63,633 nucleotides of DNA. Origin: an uncultured Chloroflexota bacterium (GTDB taxonomy: Bacteria; Chloroflexota; UBA4733). Positions 1 through 8,160 of this stretch are shown piece by piece. Position 1 is the first letter of the stretch; every line of letters begins with the position of its first letter. The notes under the pieces were generated by a model. The model made no database searches, was not told the origin of the DNA, and was given only the letters and a program-made list of their open reading frames with translations. Position numbers and translations under genes: made by a program. The DNA is taken from the NCBI GenBank assembly GCA_937967325.1, contig CALBSQ010000333.1, forward strand, positions 1 through 63,633, given 5' to 3'.

Positions 1-72
1 TATTGCCTCCTGGCGCGCAAGCCGGGCTGACTGGCGCAACGCGAAATCCTGGGGGCTGCCGGTGGTGGACAC

Positions 73-213
73 CCGGCGACTAAAGTCGCCGGCTACGACC
101 TGCCAAGTCCGCCTGCGCGGACTCCCGGAGGCCACGTTCACGCTGGGATGGCTCGCCGGATCCAGCCCGCGAAGGCGGGCTTCGCTATGGTGTAGCCCGC
201 GACTTTAGTCGCC
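73..213. repeat. MITE/REP-like element with 22-bp inverted ends
   Basis: A roughly 140-bp non-coding element. Its left end (75-96, beginning GGCGACTAAAGTCGCC) and right end (192-213) are reverse complements with a single mismatch over 22 bp. The left end is itself a hairpin (CCGGCGACT/AGTCGCCGG, 73-92, loop AA). Inside are two more hairpins: AGTCCGC/GCGGACT (106-123) and AGCCCGC/GCGGGCT (164-181). No ORF fits it. The architecture resembles a non-autonomous transposed repeat; the core GGCGAC...GTCGCC recurs in the palindrome at 3558-3591. Confidence 0.7.
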
Positions 214-307
214 AGGGGCCAAGACCAACGGTCGTACCCGGACTTCGCCGATGCACCGCCATGCGCAGCGCAAACGGACGAATGGCACGGATGGTACCCT
301 GCGCCTC

Positions 308-982
308 ATGCTGCGCATCGGCCTCCTATCCGACTGCGAGGGTAATGCCGTCGCCCTCGAGGCGATCCTCGTCGCGTTGAAGGCGCACGCGCCCGACCTG
401 ATCGTCCACGCCGGCGACATCCTGTCGAACCCCTTCTCTCCCGACCCGCCGGCCGCGACCGTCGCCCTCCTGCAAGCGCACGGGGTCCTGGCGATCCCGG
501 GCAACAACGACCGCTACCTGCTCGACTGGGGCACGCCCCGCTGGCCGCAGACGCTCTGGATGCGCCTGCGCCGCTCCGACCCGGTCGGCCCCTGGCTGGC
601 CGACGCGCCCGCCGGCCAGGCCCAGATCCGGCCGGACGACCTCGCCTGGCTGCGCGCCCTGCCCGAGGAGCTCATCCTCGACGACGGCCGCGTCTACGTC
701 TGCCACGGCATGCCCGGCAACCCGTGGAACTCGATCTGGCCGCGCCACCCGACCTACGACGGCAATGTGTCGGACGCGGACCGCGCGGCGTCCCTGGGGA
801 TGGTCGGGCGCGCCGAGCTCGTTCTATGCGGCCACGCCCCTCACCCCTGGGAGCACCACGACCGGCTCCCCGACGGCCGCGAGATTCGGATCATCCGCGC
901 CGGCCACCGCCCAGGCCAGAACGGCTACGCAGTCCTCACCCGCACCGACGCCGGCTGGGACGCGGAGTGGGGAGCCGGCTAG
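308..982 (+). CDS. metallophosphoesterase family protein
   Basis: A 224-residue calcineurin-like phosphoesterase of the small YfcE/MJ0936-like type, expected to be a cytosolic dinuclear-metal phosphodiesterase of unknown substrate. The metal motifs appear in order: LLSDCEGN near the start (the usual DxHGN has Glu in place of His), HAGD, GNND, CHGMPGN and CGHAPHPWEH (the GHxH block). The ATG at 308 is preferred over the upstream ATG at 251 because the first beta-strand and the D-x-E motif follow immediately, as is usual in this family; the extra upstream residues look non-homologous. It stands alone: a repeat lies upstream and a decayed dehydrogenase lies convergently downstream. The Asp-x-Glu substitution is the only odd feature in the catalytic set. 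Confidence 0.8.
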   Translation: MLRIGLLSDCEGNAVALEAILVALKAHAPDLIVHAGDILSNPFSPDPPAATVALLQAHGVLAIPGNNDRYLLDWGTPRWPQTLWMRLRRSDPVGPWLADAPAGQAQIRPDDLAWLRALPEELILDDGRVYVCHGMPGNPWNSIWPRHPTYDGNVSDADRAASLGMVGRAELVLCGHAPHPWEHHDRLPDGREIRIIRAGHRPGQNGYAVLTRTDAGWDAEWGAG

Positions 983-1020
983 CGTCCACACGAAGCGGAT
1001 GGCCTCGCCCATTCCGGTAG

Positions 1021-1878
1021 CTAGGCCGGCCGAGGTCGAAGGGAGGTGGGGCGCTTGCCGTCGACGTCGAAGAACCCGTACTCCTCCGCCAGCTCCGCGG
1101 CCACAAGCACCTGCCCCGATTTCTGCAGCCCATTTGGGTCGGCCGCGAGCGCAGCAACCGCCCGGCCAATGAACTGGGGCGACTCCGAGTTGGAGAGGTC
1201 GAAGTGTTCCGCTGCTTTCAGGACACCCTCGGTCCGCACCAGGCCGGGGTAGAGCGAGACGGCGGCCACTCCATAGTCGAGTAGCTCGTGGGCCATGCAA
1301 GCGGCCATGCGGTCGGTGGCGGACTTGGCGACACCGTAGGCCACGCCCGCATCATCCTGCTGAGCGGCAAAGAAGGAGAGGTTGACGATCAGGCCAGATC
1401 GCCGCGCGATCATCAGCGGCGCGGCGAGGACGCTGGCGACGTAGTTGGCGCGCACGCCGGACTGGAAGCTCCGGTCCCAGCGGGAGATGGGCGCCGTCTA
1501 GAAGCCCCGCTCTTTCCAGAACTCCGTGCCATCCCAGAAATGCTCGTAGCCGCCCCAGACGGCGTTGACCAGCACGTCGAGACGGCCCAGCTCCTGGGCG
1601 ATGCGGGCGAAGACGGCCCTGACTTCGCTATCGTTGGAGTGATCGCAGCGCACGGCAACGCCACGTCCGCCGAGCTGCTCGACTTCCGCCGCCGTCTGGT
1701 GGATGGTACCGGGCAACGGGACGGCGCCCTTGCCCTCCTCCGTCGTGCGGCCGGTCACGTACACGGTGGCCCTAGCCTCGCCCAGGCCGAGGGCAATCCC
1801 CTTGCCTACTCCCCGGCTGGCCCCGGCGACCAGGGCCACCTGGCCGCGCAGGTCCGGCGGCGCCCAATGCCCGGACAC
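1021..1878 (-). pseudogene. short-chain dehydrogenase (DHRS1-like) with in-frame amber stop
   Basis: A classical SDR oxidoreductase read from about GTG 1878. The N-terminal part has the Rossmann motif AGASRGVGKG and the segment LDVLVNAVWGG; the C-terminal part has the catalytic YGVAK (Y-x3-K) preceded by LIVNLSFFAAQQ. The two parts lie in the same frame but are separated by one TAG at 1498-1500 (…WKERGF stop TAPISRWDRSF…). Nothing is missing between them, so one nonsense change explains the split. The family (COG1028, animal DHRS1-like) has about 280 residues, matching this length. It could be a recent pseudogene, a sequencing error, or suppressed amber; the first two are more likely because no other gene here uses an internal TAG productively. 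The start codon has only a weak ribosome site. Confidence 0.8.
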
Positions 1879-2021
1879 CGCACCCGCTGGTGACGAACTA
1901 CCACGGCTGGAGCTCCTCTCTCGCTGCGCAACAGGGCCGGGCGATCCAGTCGCGTGCGAGGTATGCGCGTCTCCAACGATCAACAGCAATACCCCAGGGG
2001 ATTGGGGCCATCGACGGCCGG

Positions 2022-2318
2022 CTAGCCGCCGGCGATGGCCCCCAGGACGATGAAGGGCTCCGCGCCCGTCGCGACCGCGTCGGGTAGCGGAGCGTCTGGC
2101 GGCTCGTGCGATAGATCCTGCGCGCAGGCGAAGAACCGCACGAGCGAGCGGCGGCGCTGGGTGGCGTGGTCGCGGATCGTCCCGCGCAACGTCGGATAGC
2201 TGGCCTCGAGGGCGTCGAGGACGGAGCGCTGCGTGACCGCACCCTCGACCCGGATCTCGGCCGCTCCGCCGAGGTGCGCCAGCGTCCGCAGGTGGGCGGG
2301 GAGGATGACACGTATCAT
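2022..2318 (-). CDS. MoaD/ThiS family ubiquitin-like protein
   Basis: A 98-residue protein beginning MIRVILPAHLRTLAHL and ending AIAGG, with the beta-grasp pattern of MoaD/ThiS sulfur carriers (L…G.A.I.VEG, then VLDALEASYPTLRG). The C-terminal Gly-Gly is where such carriers are adenylated and thiocarboxylated, but no MoeB/ThiF-like enzyme is encoded in this window. The start ATG overlaps the stop of the upstream BNR gene as ATGA (2315-2318), implying translational coupling. The same pairing of a BNR/sialidase-like protein with a MoaD-like protein is familiar in Chloroflexota and Actinobacteria, but its role is unknown to me. It is unlikely to be the molybdopterin-synthase small subunit itself. 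Confidence 0.75.
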   Translation of the reverse strand: MIRVILPAHLRTLAHLGGAAEIRVEGAVTQRSVLDALEASYPTLRGTIRDHATQRRRSLVRFFACAQDLSHEPPDAPLPDAVATGAEPFIVLGAIAGG

Positions 2319-3430
2319 GGCAGTGTCTGGACTTCGACGGAAAGTACCGCCGGGAGGTCGCGGACGATGGGCGCCCAACTGTCGCCGCCGTTGGCCGACG
2401 CGTACACCTGGCCGCCGGTAGTGCCGAAGTACACGCCGCAGGCATCGAGCGAATCGACGGCCATCGCATCTCGCAGGACGTTCACGTAGCAGTCGCGCTG
2501 CGGCAGACCGTTCGTGAGCGCTTCCCACTCGTCTCCACCGGACCGGCTGCGGTACACACGCAACTTCCCATCGGGCGGGAAATGCTCGGAGTCGCTCTTG
2601 ATCGGGACGACGTAGATCGTTTCCGGCTCGTGCGCGTGTACGTCGATCGGGAAGCCGAAGTCGGAGGGCAGGTTGCCACTGACCTCGTGCCACGCCTCGC
2701 CGGCATCGTCGCTGCGCATGACATCCCAATGCTTCTGCATGAACAGCACGCCCGGGCGCGAAGGGTGCAGCGCGATGCGGTGGACACAGTGGCCAACCTC
2801 CGCGTCCGGGACGGGCATAAACTCCGACCGCAGACCCCGGTTGACCGGTCGCCACGTCGCTCCGGCGTCGTCGGTCCGGAACACGCCGGCCGCCGAGATG
2901 GCGATAAACATTCGCTCAGGATGGCTCGGATCCAGCAGGATCGTGTGCAGGCCCATCCCGCCGGCGCCCGGCATCCAAGAGGGGCCAGAGGTGTGCTGGC
3001 GCAGTCCGGAGAGCTCCTGCCAGGTCTGGCCGCCATCCACGGTGCGAAAGAGGGCCGCGTCCTCCGCCCCGGCGTAGACGGTGTCCGGATCGGTCAGCGA
3101 CGGCTCGAGATGCCAGACCCGCTTGAACTCCCACGGGTGCTGCGTGCCGTCGTACCACTGGTGCGTGCCGGTGGTCCCGTCGTAGGCGAACGTGTTGCCA
3201 ACCGGCGCCCACGTCTTGCCGCCGTCCTCGGAACGCTGGATCTGCTGGCCGAACCAACCGCTGGACTGCGACGCATACAGCCGATCCGGGTCTACGGGGG
3301 ATCCCTTGAGATGGTAGACCTCCCAGCCGGCGAAGTGGGGGCCACAAACCTCCCACCGATCACGCTTGCCGTCGGACGTCAGGACAAACGCGCCCTTGCG
3401 CGTGCCAACCAGGACCCGTACCCCGCTCAT
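2315..3430 (-). CDS. BNR/exo-alpha-sialidase-like beta-propeller protein
   Basis: A 371-residue cytosolic-looking protein (no signal peptide) made of repeated beta-propeller blades: recurrent blade ends such as SEDGGKTWAPVG, TVDGGQTWQELSG, TDDAGATWRPVN and SANGGDSWAPI match the Asp-box/BNR signature (S-x-D-x-G-x-T-W). Such proteins are annotated as exo-alpha-sialidase or WD40/YVTN-like, but no sialidase arginine triad can be assigned, so enzymatic activity is not claimed. The ATG at 3430 is chosen because an AAGGAAGG ribosome site lies just upstream; the longer upstream extension is not homologous. It is translationally coupled to the MoaD-like gene, so the two probably act together. Confidence 0.8.
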   Translation of the reverse strand: MSGVRVLVGTRKGAFVLTSDGKRDRWEVCGPHFAGWEVYHLKGSPVDPDRLYASQSSGWFGQQIQRSEDGGKTWAPVGNTFAYDGTTGTHQWYDGTQHPWEFKRVWHLEPSLTDPDTVYAGAEDAALFRTVDGGQTWQELSGLRQHTSGPSWMPGAGGMGLHTILLDPSHPERMFIAISAAGVFRTDDAGATWRPVNRGLRSEFMPVPDAEVGHCVHRIALHPSRPGVLFMQKHWDVMRSDDAGEAWHEVSGNLPSDFGFPIDVHAHEPETIYVVPIKSDSEHFPPDGKLRVYRSRSGGDEWEALTNGLPQRDCYVNVLRDAMAVDSLDACGVYFGTTGGQVYASANGGDSWAPIVRDLPAVLSVEVQTLP

Positions 3431-3557
3431 GCCTTGTTCCTTCCTTCGTGCCAATGAATTCATCCCAGATCGCCCGGCCCCGGACATCGACGCTGGGAGA
3501 AACGACCCAATCAGGTCGCTGCCCCAGTGGCCACAGTCCTGCAGGCTCATGCGGCAT

Positions 3558-3591
3558 TTGTCCCCCGGCGACCGCGGTCGCCGGGGGACAA
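3558..3591. repeat. 34-bp perfect palindrome (possible terminator)
   Basis: The sequence is perfectly self-complementary over 34 bp (17-bp arms, centre between 3574 and 3575; arm TTGTCCCCCGGCGACCG). It begins 9 bp beyond the stop of the VOC gene on the minus strand, so it could end that transcript, although no T-tract follows. Its GGCGAC/GTCGCC core is shared with the element at 73-213, suggesting the same repeat family in a minimal form. Confidence 0.7.
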
Positions 3592-3599
3592 GCCTGCTA

Positions 3600-3980
3600 C
3601 TACATCGCGCTGGTGAAAAGGCCGATCTTGTTGCCGCTGGGGTCGCGAAAAACCGCCCACCAGCCGACCTGAGGAATCTCGGCCTTCGGCATGACGACCT
3701 GCCCCCCGTGCGCTTGGACACGTCGCAGGTCAGCCTCGATGTCCTGGCTGGCGAGGTAGATGCGCACCTCGCCCACGGCGATCTGCTCCCCCTCCGGCCC
3801 CATCCCCATGCCGACCTGAGCAAAGCCGCCGCCGGGGCCGCCCTCCGCCCGAAACATGGGATAGCCCTCGAAGCCGGGGGGCGTCTCGATCTGCCAGCCG
3901 AACACTGCCGCGTAGAAGGCGCTGGCCGCCTTGGGGTCGGTCGCCGGAATGTCGATATGCACGATGGGTTGGGCTGCCAT
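3600..3980 (-). CDS. VOC (glyoxalase/bleomycin-resistance) family protein
   Basis: A 126-residue vicinal-oxygen-chelate protein. It opens with the beta-alpha-beta module PIVHIDIPATDPKAASAFY AAVFGWQ and closes with the second half GGWAVFRDPSGNKIGLF-like strand (here GWWAVFRDPSGNKIGLFT). Metal-ligand positions may be His at the start of the first strand (HIDIP) and Glu in the mid region, but the terminal Glu of true glyoxalases is not obvious, so catalysis is uncertain. The ATG at 3980 has an AGAGGA ribosome site 7 bp upstream; the upstream ATG at 3995 lacks one. It is transcribed alone, between the AraC regulator and the BNR gene on the same strand, and ends just before a strong palindrome. 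Confidence 0.8.
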   Translation of the reverse strand: MAAQPIVHIDIPATDPKAASAFYAAVFGWQIETPPGFEGYPMFRAEGGPGGGFAQVGMGMGPEGEQIAVGEVRIYLASQDIEADLRRVQAHGGQVVMPKAEIPQVGWWAVFRDPSGNKIGLFTSAM

Positions 3981-4072
3981 TGACAATCCTCTCACTTGCT
4001 GCCTTGCCGGGGAGACACAACCGGCACATTTGTTCTAACAGGTCGGGCTCGCCGGCACTTCTCCGATCTTGC

Positions 4073-4933
4073 TCAACTGGCGCCGTTCCCAGCCAGAGAC
4101 CGGAGCCGGCGACAACCGCTGGCGAACAGAAACGGCAGGCAACTCAGCAGCGGAGGATCGATCGGTCGGGGGGCGCGCAGCACGACGTCCGCCTGATTAA
4201 CACCCCGGCCCTGCTGCACGAGCAGCGGCTCGGCGCTGGCCCCGATCAGGCGACCAGGCCCCGAGAGGGCCGGCACGCGGGGGTCTTCCGCCCAGGGCAG
4301 CGCCGCGGCGAGCAGGTGGTAGCGGCCATCCGGCGGGGCCGCGATCTGGTAGCGGCCCGGCGCGCTCAGCATGGTCGCACCGACAGGCCGCGCCTGGGGG
4401 ATCGGCTTGGAGAACAGGCCGACGAAGATTGGCCCCGGCACGCCTGTCGGCGCCCGGATCTCGCCGCCGATAGCCCCTGCCGGCAAGGGCGTGCCGGCGG
4501 ACGCCGGTGGCAGCTCGCTCAGGCGGTCCAATGAGGGCAGCGTGGCCGTGTTGGCGAACTGGCGCAGCCTGCCGGGCGAGGCCCCGACAAGGTGCGTGAA
4601 GCGCGCCGTGAAGGTGCCAAGGCTGGCATAGCCCACCTCCCAGCAGATGTCGGTCACGCTGGCGGAGGTGGTCAGGAGCAGCCGCTTCGCCTCTTGCAGC
4701 CGCAGCGCAGTGAGGAATTCGTTCGGTGGGATGCCGGTGGCCGTCCGAAAGAGGCGGTGGAAATGATACGCGCTCCAACCGGCGACGTCCGCCAGCTCGT
4801 GCAGCGAGAGCGGCTGATCCATGCACGCCTGCATCGTCTGGATGACCGGTTCGACCGGGAAACGCCAGGGAGCGCCGGCCCGTTCCTGCCCGGCGGCAAG
4901 ATCAGATCGCGGTTGCGCCAACGTGACGCTCAT
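4073..4933 (-). CDS. AraC-family transcriptional regulator with C-terminal sensor-like domain
   Basis: A 286-residue protein whose AraC/XylS DNA-binding domain is at the N terminus (about residues 25-130): two helix-turn-helix units, LSLHELADVAGWSAYHFHRL and VTDICWEVGYASLGTFTARF, followed by GASPGRLRQ. Residues 150-286 have a beta-rich look with no recognisable AraC arabinose-binding fold; a segment such as GTPLPAGAIGGEI resembles a carboxypeptidase-regulatory-like sandwich. An N-terminal HTH followed by an effector domain is the Rob/GyrI-like order, not the AraC order. The ATG at 4933 has a GGAG ribosome site. It may regulate the adjacent VOC gene on the same strand, but no operator was identified. 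Confidence 0.8.
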   Translation of the reverse strand: MSVTLAQPRSDLAAGQERAGAPWRFPVEPVIQTMQACMDQPLSLHELADVAGWSAYHFHRLFRTATGIPPNEFLTALRLQEAKRLLLTTSASVTDICWEVGYASLGTFTARFTHLVGASPGRLRQFANTATLPSLDRLSELPPASAGTPLPAGAIGGEIRAPTGVPGPIFVGLFSKPIPQARPVGATMLSAPGRYQIAAPPDGRYHLLAAALPWAEDPRVPALSGPGRLIGASAEPLLVQQGRGVNQADVVLRAPRPIDPPLLSCLPFLFASGCRRLRSLAGNGAS

Positions 4934-5176
4934 TGAGGTCTCCTCATACGCATCGGCGGCTCTAGAACTTACGTTCCATTATACGGCGTGCCGGTGCTTC
5001 GCTGCAAGGCCCGGTGGCTGAATAGGCGAAGATGGCGCCTTGGATTGCCGTCGGGAGTCTTGGCTGGAGCAGCGCGGCGGCCCTGGACTGCTCTGCTCGC
5101 GAGTGCCGTCCAACCTAGCCGCCCCAGCCGAGTCGATTGTATTGACTTTAGCGCTGGGCGTACGTACCATAAGACG

Positions 5177-5443
5177 ATGAGATTCGTCTGGGATGGCGAG
5201 AATATGGTGCACATGGCGCGACACGGCGTCTCTCCACAGGAGGCGGAGGAAGTGATAACGTCTGAAGACACGGTGGTCCTTCCGGCACGGGGCCGCCGAT
5301 TCAGTGCCTACGGCGCCACCGCAACCGGTCGCCCCGTCCGAGTGATCTACGATCCTGAGGGGCAGGATGCTCTCCGGGTAGCCACGGCCTATCCAATTCG
5401 GCGGCGCGTTCTCGATCGTATCCGTCAGGAGGTACAGTCGTGA
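5177..5443 (+). CDS. brnT: BrnT-family toxin
   Basis: An 88-residue protein with the BrnT layout: an N-terminal MRFVWDGENMVHMARHGVS strand-helix, then EAEEVI, a central R-rich strand (ARGRRFSAYG), VRVIYDP and a C-terminal ATAYPIRRR segment. BrnT proteins have a RelE-like ribonuclease fold and inhibit translation; the antitoxin BrnA both neutralises the toxin and represses the operon. The ATG at 5177 starts directly at the conserved MxFxWD motif. The stop overlaps the start of the next gene (GTGA at 5440-5443), the expected toxin-antitoxin coupling. The promoter region upstream is short. Confidence 0.75.
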   Translation: MRFVWDGENMVHMARHGVSPQEAEEVITSEDTVVLPARGRRFSAYGATATGRPVRVIYDPEGQDALRVATAYPIRRRVLDRIRQEVQS

Positions 5444-5931
5444 CCGACGCCAGAGGGCGGGTCCTATCCTCCCACGCCCATGATGATCCCGATCTGGACT
5501 TCTATGAGCGCCAGACGGAGGAAGAGATGGTCGCCGACGTGGCAGCCGCACGCCAGGCCGGGACGCTGCGGCGCGGCGGCGTGAACGCCAAGCTGACCGA
5601 TCCGGCAACCCTTGAGGCGCAGGTCGCTGCCGCCTTCGATCAGGAAAGCGCTCAGGAAGCCCAAGCCGAGATGGAAGAGGCACGACGAGCCGGCCATCCC
5701 GTCGAGCCTCTGATCCCGGTCACCATCCGGATGCCTGCCAGCATGCTGGCTGCGCTCAAGGAGGAGGCAGGTCGTCAAGGCATGCGCGGCTATCAGACCT
5801 TGCTCAAGCAATGGCTCGATGAGCGCCTCTCGGGTGAGAAGGTGGTCAGCGTTCGCCGGGTGGCTGCCGTTCTGCAGCCGCTCCAACAACTCCTCGACGC
5901 TGGCGAAGCACGACCGATCGGCCGGCGCTAG
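5440..5931 (+). CDS. BrnA-like antitoxin (C-terminal ribbon-helix-helix)
   Basis: A 163-residue partner of the preceding BrnT toxin. Its C-terminal half has the antitoxin signature VTIRMPASMLAALKEEAGRQ followed by GYQTLLKQWLDERL, which is the BrnA/CopG-like ribbon-helix-helix that binds DNA as a dimer. The N-terminal half is acidic (DDPDLDFYERQTEEEM) and probably wraps the toxin. It is longer than typical BrnA (about 90-100 residues); the extra N-terminal region and a 30-residue tail after the RHH are unassigned. It starts with GTG at 5440, overlapping the toxin stop. As in other brnTA loci it is expected to repress its own promoter upstream of brnT. Confidence 0.7.
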   Translation: MTDARGRVLSSHAHDDPDLDFYERQTEEEMVADVAAARQAGTLRRGGVNAKLTDPATLEAQVAAAFDQESAQEAQAEMEEARRAGHPVEPLIPVTIRMPASMLAALKEEAGRQGMRGYQTLLKQWLDERLSGEKVVSVRRVAAVLQPLQQLLDAGEARPIGRR

Positions 5932-5976
5932 TCGTGCTGCGTCTTGTGGCCACGGGATGATTCCGAAGCTATGGCG

Positions 5977-6371
5977 TCAGGCGCGCAAGCCGGCACTCTG
6001 CCCCGCCGGAACGAGCTGCACGAGGTAGCTCAGCGCCCGGCCGAACACATCGTCTCTCGTCTGGCAGCCCGCGTCCACCTCCACGACACTGCCAGCAACT
6101 TCCAGCCGTCGTACCGTCAGCCCTGTACCCTCCAATAAGAGCAGGAGGTCCGCTGGCGTGTGGCAGCGGATGGTCTGCGCCAGCGCCCGGGACTCGTCGC
6201 CGATCGGCCACCAGCGGTCGATGAAGCGGCAGGCCACCTGGTCGAAATCCCGGCGCTGCACTGCCTTAATCTCCGGATCAAGCCGCTCCTCACCGGCCAT
6301 TCGTGCCCAGGGGAATGGGTTGTAGACATCCACGAGCATGGAGCCATTGGGGCCGAGCCAGTCGGCCGCGA
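5977..6371 (-). pseudogene. C-terminal fragment of a SAM-dependent methyltransferase
   Basis: The reading frame from about 6360 down to the stop at 5977 encodes the last 130 residues of a class I methyltransferase: WLGPNGSMLVDVYNPFPWAR (post-motif strand and product-release segment), RFIDRWWP, TIRCHTPADLLLLLEGTGLT and a C-terminal GSVVEVD. The S-adenosylmethionine-binding N-terminal half (motif I, GxGxG) is absent. The homologous part stops where the ABC-2 permease on the opposite strand begins, so a deletion joined the two. The longer open frame upstream of 6371 is only the antisense of the permease. No start codon serves the fragment. Confidence 0.7.
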
Positions 6372-6405
6372 CACGGCGCCGCGGGCGTTTCGGACGTTTC
6401 GCCAG

Positions 6406-7179
6406 ATGACCTTGATGAACGTGATGACCGCCGTCGAGTACCGTGGGGCGTACTTCGTGTTCATGCTGGACGCGGTGCTCGTCCCGATCATCTCCCTGCT
6501 GGTCTGGCTGACCGTGAGCGAGGCGGGCGTGCAACTGCCCTACAGCAGGAGCCAGTTCGTCACCTACTACGTGTTGCTCAGCATCGTCTCCATGCTGACG
6601 GGGACCTGGCTCGGCGAGTATCTGGCCCAGGATATCCGCCTGGGCGGACTCTCCAGATGGCTGGTCCCTCCGGGCTCGGGCATCGCCTACTACGCCACCA
6701 ACAACGCCGGAGAGAAGGTCATGAAGCTGCCGCTGTTGCTGCCGCTGGTGGCGCTGACAGCACTGCTCTTTCGTGGCGACCTCCGTTTGCCGGCTGATCC
6801 GATATCCTGGCTGCTCTTCATCACTAGTCTGCCCCTGGCCGCCGTGGTGTCGTTTCTCATCCAGTTCGACCTGGGCTCGCTCGCCTTCTGGATACAGGAT
6901 GCCAACGGGCTCCTGCGCGCCACCGGGCTCATCGGCACTTTCCTGGCGGGGAAGCTCATCCCGCTGGCGCTGTTCCCCCACAGCTTTGCCGGATTTCTCG
7001 ACGCCCAACCCTTCCGCTACACCGCCTCCTTTCCGCTCGAGATACTCACCGGGGGCCTGGCGAGATCAGCGCTGGCCGAGGGATTCGCCTGGCAGATCGG
7101 CTACTGCGCGGGATTGTGGCTATGCTACCGGTTGCATTGGCACTACGGGCTGCGCTCGTACTCGGCGGTCGGGGCCTGA
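6406..7179 (+). CDS. ABC-2 family permease, subunit 1 (COG4587-like)
   Basis: An integral membrane protein of about 257 residues with six predicted hydrophobic segments. The opening TLMNVMTAVEYRGAYF followed by a long membrane helix is the N-terminal signature of the ABC-2 permease family found in two-permease exporters with one separate ATPase. The ATG at 6406 is the first usable start, but homologous sequence appears to run a few codons further upstream (RAFRTFRQ), directly against the methyltransferase relic, so the native start was probably removed by the deletion that created that junction. The stop TGA (7177-7179) overlaps the start of the second permease. The cognate ATPase, normally the first gene of such operons, is missing here, so function is doubtful unless an ATPase is supplied from elsewhere. 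Confidence 0.75.
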   Translation: MTLMNVMTAVEYRGAYFVFMLDAVLVPIISLLVWLTVSEAGVQLPYSRSQFVTYYVLLSIVSMLTGTWLGEYLAQDIRLGGLSRWLVPPGSGIAYYATNNAGEKVMKLPLLLPLVALTALLFRGDLRLPADPISWLLFITSLPLAAVVSFLIQFDLGSLAFWIQDANGLLRATGLIGTFLAGKLIPLALFPHSFAGFLDAQPFRYTASFPLEILTGGLARSALAEGFAWQIGYCAGLWLCYRLHWHYGLRSYSAVGA

Positions 7180-8060
7180 TGACCCGCCATTCGGCGAGCC
7201 CCGCTGGTCGTGGGCCCTCACCCCCAGCCCCTCGCCCGCTTGCGGGCGAGGGGCTGGGGGTGAGGGCCCGTCCTGTGCTCTACTTCAGGCTGTGGCGGCG
7301 ATTCGCGACCATCGCGTTCGTGCGCCTGATGGAATACCGGTTCCGTTTCTTTGTCGGCATAGGTACGGGACTGGCCGAGCTGGCGTTAGCCGTGCTGACC
7401 TTCCTAATCGTCTACCAGTTCACCGACGAGGTAGCCGGGTGGTCGAGGGCGCAGGTGCTCCTGCTGACCGGCATCTACCGCGATGTCGATGGCCTGATCA
7501 GCCTGCAGATCGCCCCGAATATGCAAGCCATCTCCGGCTACATCCGTGAAGGGGAGATGGACTTCATCCTGCTCGGCCCGGTCTCCAGCCGGTTTCTGGT
7601 CAGCACGCGGCAGATGGGCTTGACCGCGATATTCAACATCGTGGCAGGACTGGCCCTCGCCATCTATGCCGGCAATCTGGCAGGCGTGCAGTGGAGCGTG
7701 ACCGGCGTGATGGAAGCGACCTGCTTCCCGCTCTGCGGGCTGCTCCTGCTGTGCTGCCTGTGGTTTTTCATAGTGACATTCTCCTTCTGGCTGGTGCAGG
7801 TCGACACCCTGGACTCGCTGTTCTACAGCCTGTTCGAGACGGCTCGCTACCCCGTCTCCTTCTTCAAGGGGCTACTGCGCGGGCTGCTCACCTTCGCCTT
7901 TCCCGTGGCATTTGCGACAACCTTCCCTGCCCAGGCCCTCTTGGGAGGGGCGAATCCGGCGTACTTGCCGTTCGGTATCCTGCTGGCGGCACTAGCGTTG
8001 GTCGGGACGCACCGGTTCTGGAACTACGCGGTGCGGCACTACAGCAGCGCCAGCAGTTGA
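7179..8060 (+). CDS. ABC-2 family permease, subunit 2 (COG3694-like), with hairpin insertion near start
   Basis: A six-helix ABC-2 permease forming the heteromeric partner of the preceding gene. Family features: RFATIAFVRLMEYRFRFF before the first helix, the central VDGLISLQIAP and GEMDFILLGPVSSRF loop, and a final helix ending FWNYAVRHYSS. The ATG at 7179 overlaps the previous stop (TGATG). Translation from it yields 293 residues, about 30 more than usual, because the perfect hairpin repeat at 7212-7269 lies inside codons 12-31 and stays in frame. A GTG at 7275, just after the hairpin, would give a protein of family length. Whether the real start is 7179 or 7275 cannot be decided from sequence. 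Confidence 0.75.
   Translation: MTRHSASPAGRGPSPPAPRPLAGEGLGVRARPVLYFRLWRRFATIAFVRLMEYRFRFFVGIGTGLAELALAVLTFLIVYQFTDEVAGWSRAQVLLLTGIYRDVDGLISLQIAPNMQAISGYIREGEMDFILLGPVSSRFLVSTRQMGLTAIFNIVAGLALAIYAGNLAGVQWSVTGVMEATCFPLCGLLLLCCLWFFIVTFSFWLVQVDTLDSLFYSLFETARYPVSFFKGLLRGLLTFAFPVAFATTFPAQALLGGANPAYLPFGILLAALALVGTHRFWNYAVRHYSSASS
7212..7269. repeat. 58-bp perfect hairpin repeat inside the permease ORF
   Basis: Two 28-bp arms (7212-7239 and 7242-7269) are exact reverse complements with a 2-nt TT loop. The arm begins GGGCCCTCACCCCCAGCC. The motif CCCTCACCCCCAGCCCC is recognisable to me as a short interspersed hairpin common in Chloroflexota and some other high-GC genomes, usually intergenic. Here it sits within the first codons of a membrane-protein ORF and is translated as a Pro/Gly-rich stretch. 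Confidence 0.85.
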
Positions 8061-8160
8061 CGAGGAGCGCCGATTAGAGAGCAGAGCTGAATCCCGGGTG
8101 GGATCCCACAAAGTTAGTTACCGCGGGCGTACATCCGGTGGCGCCGCATCTGCCGGGCCA

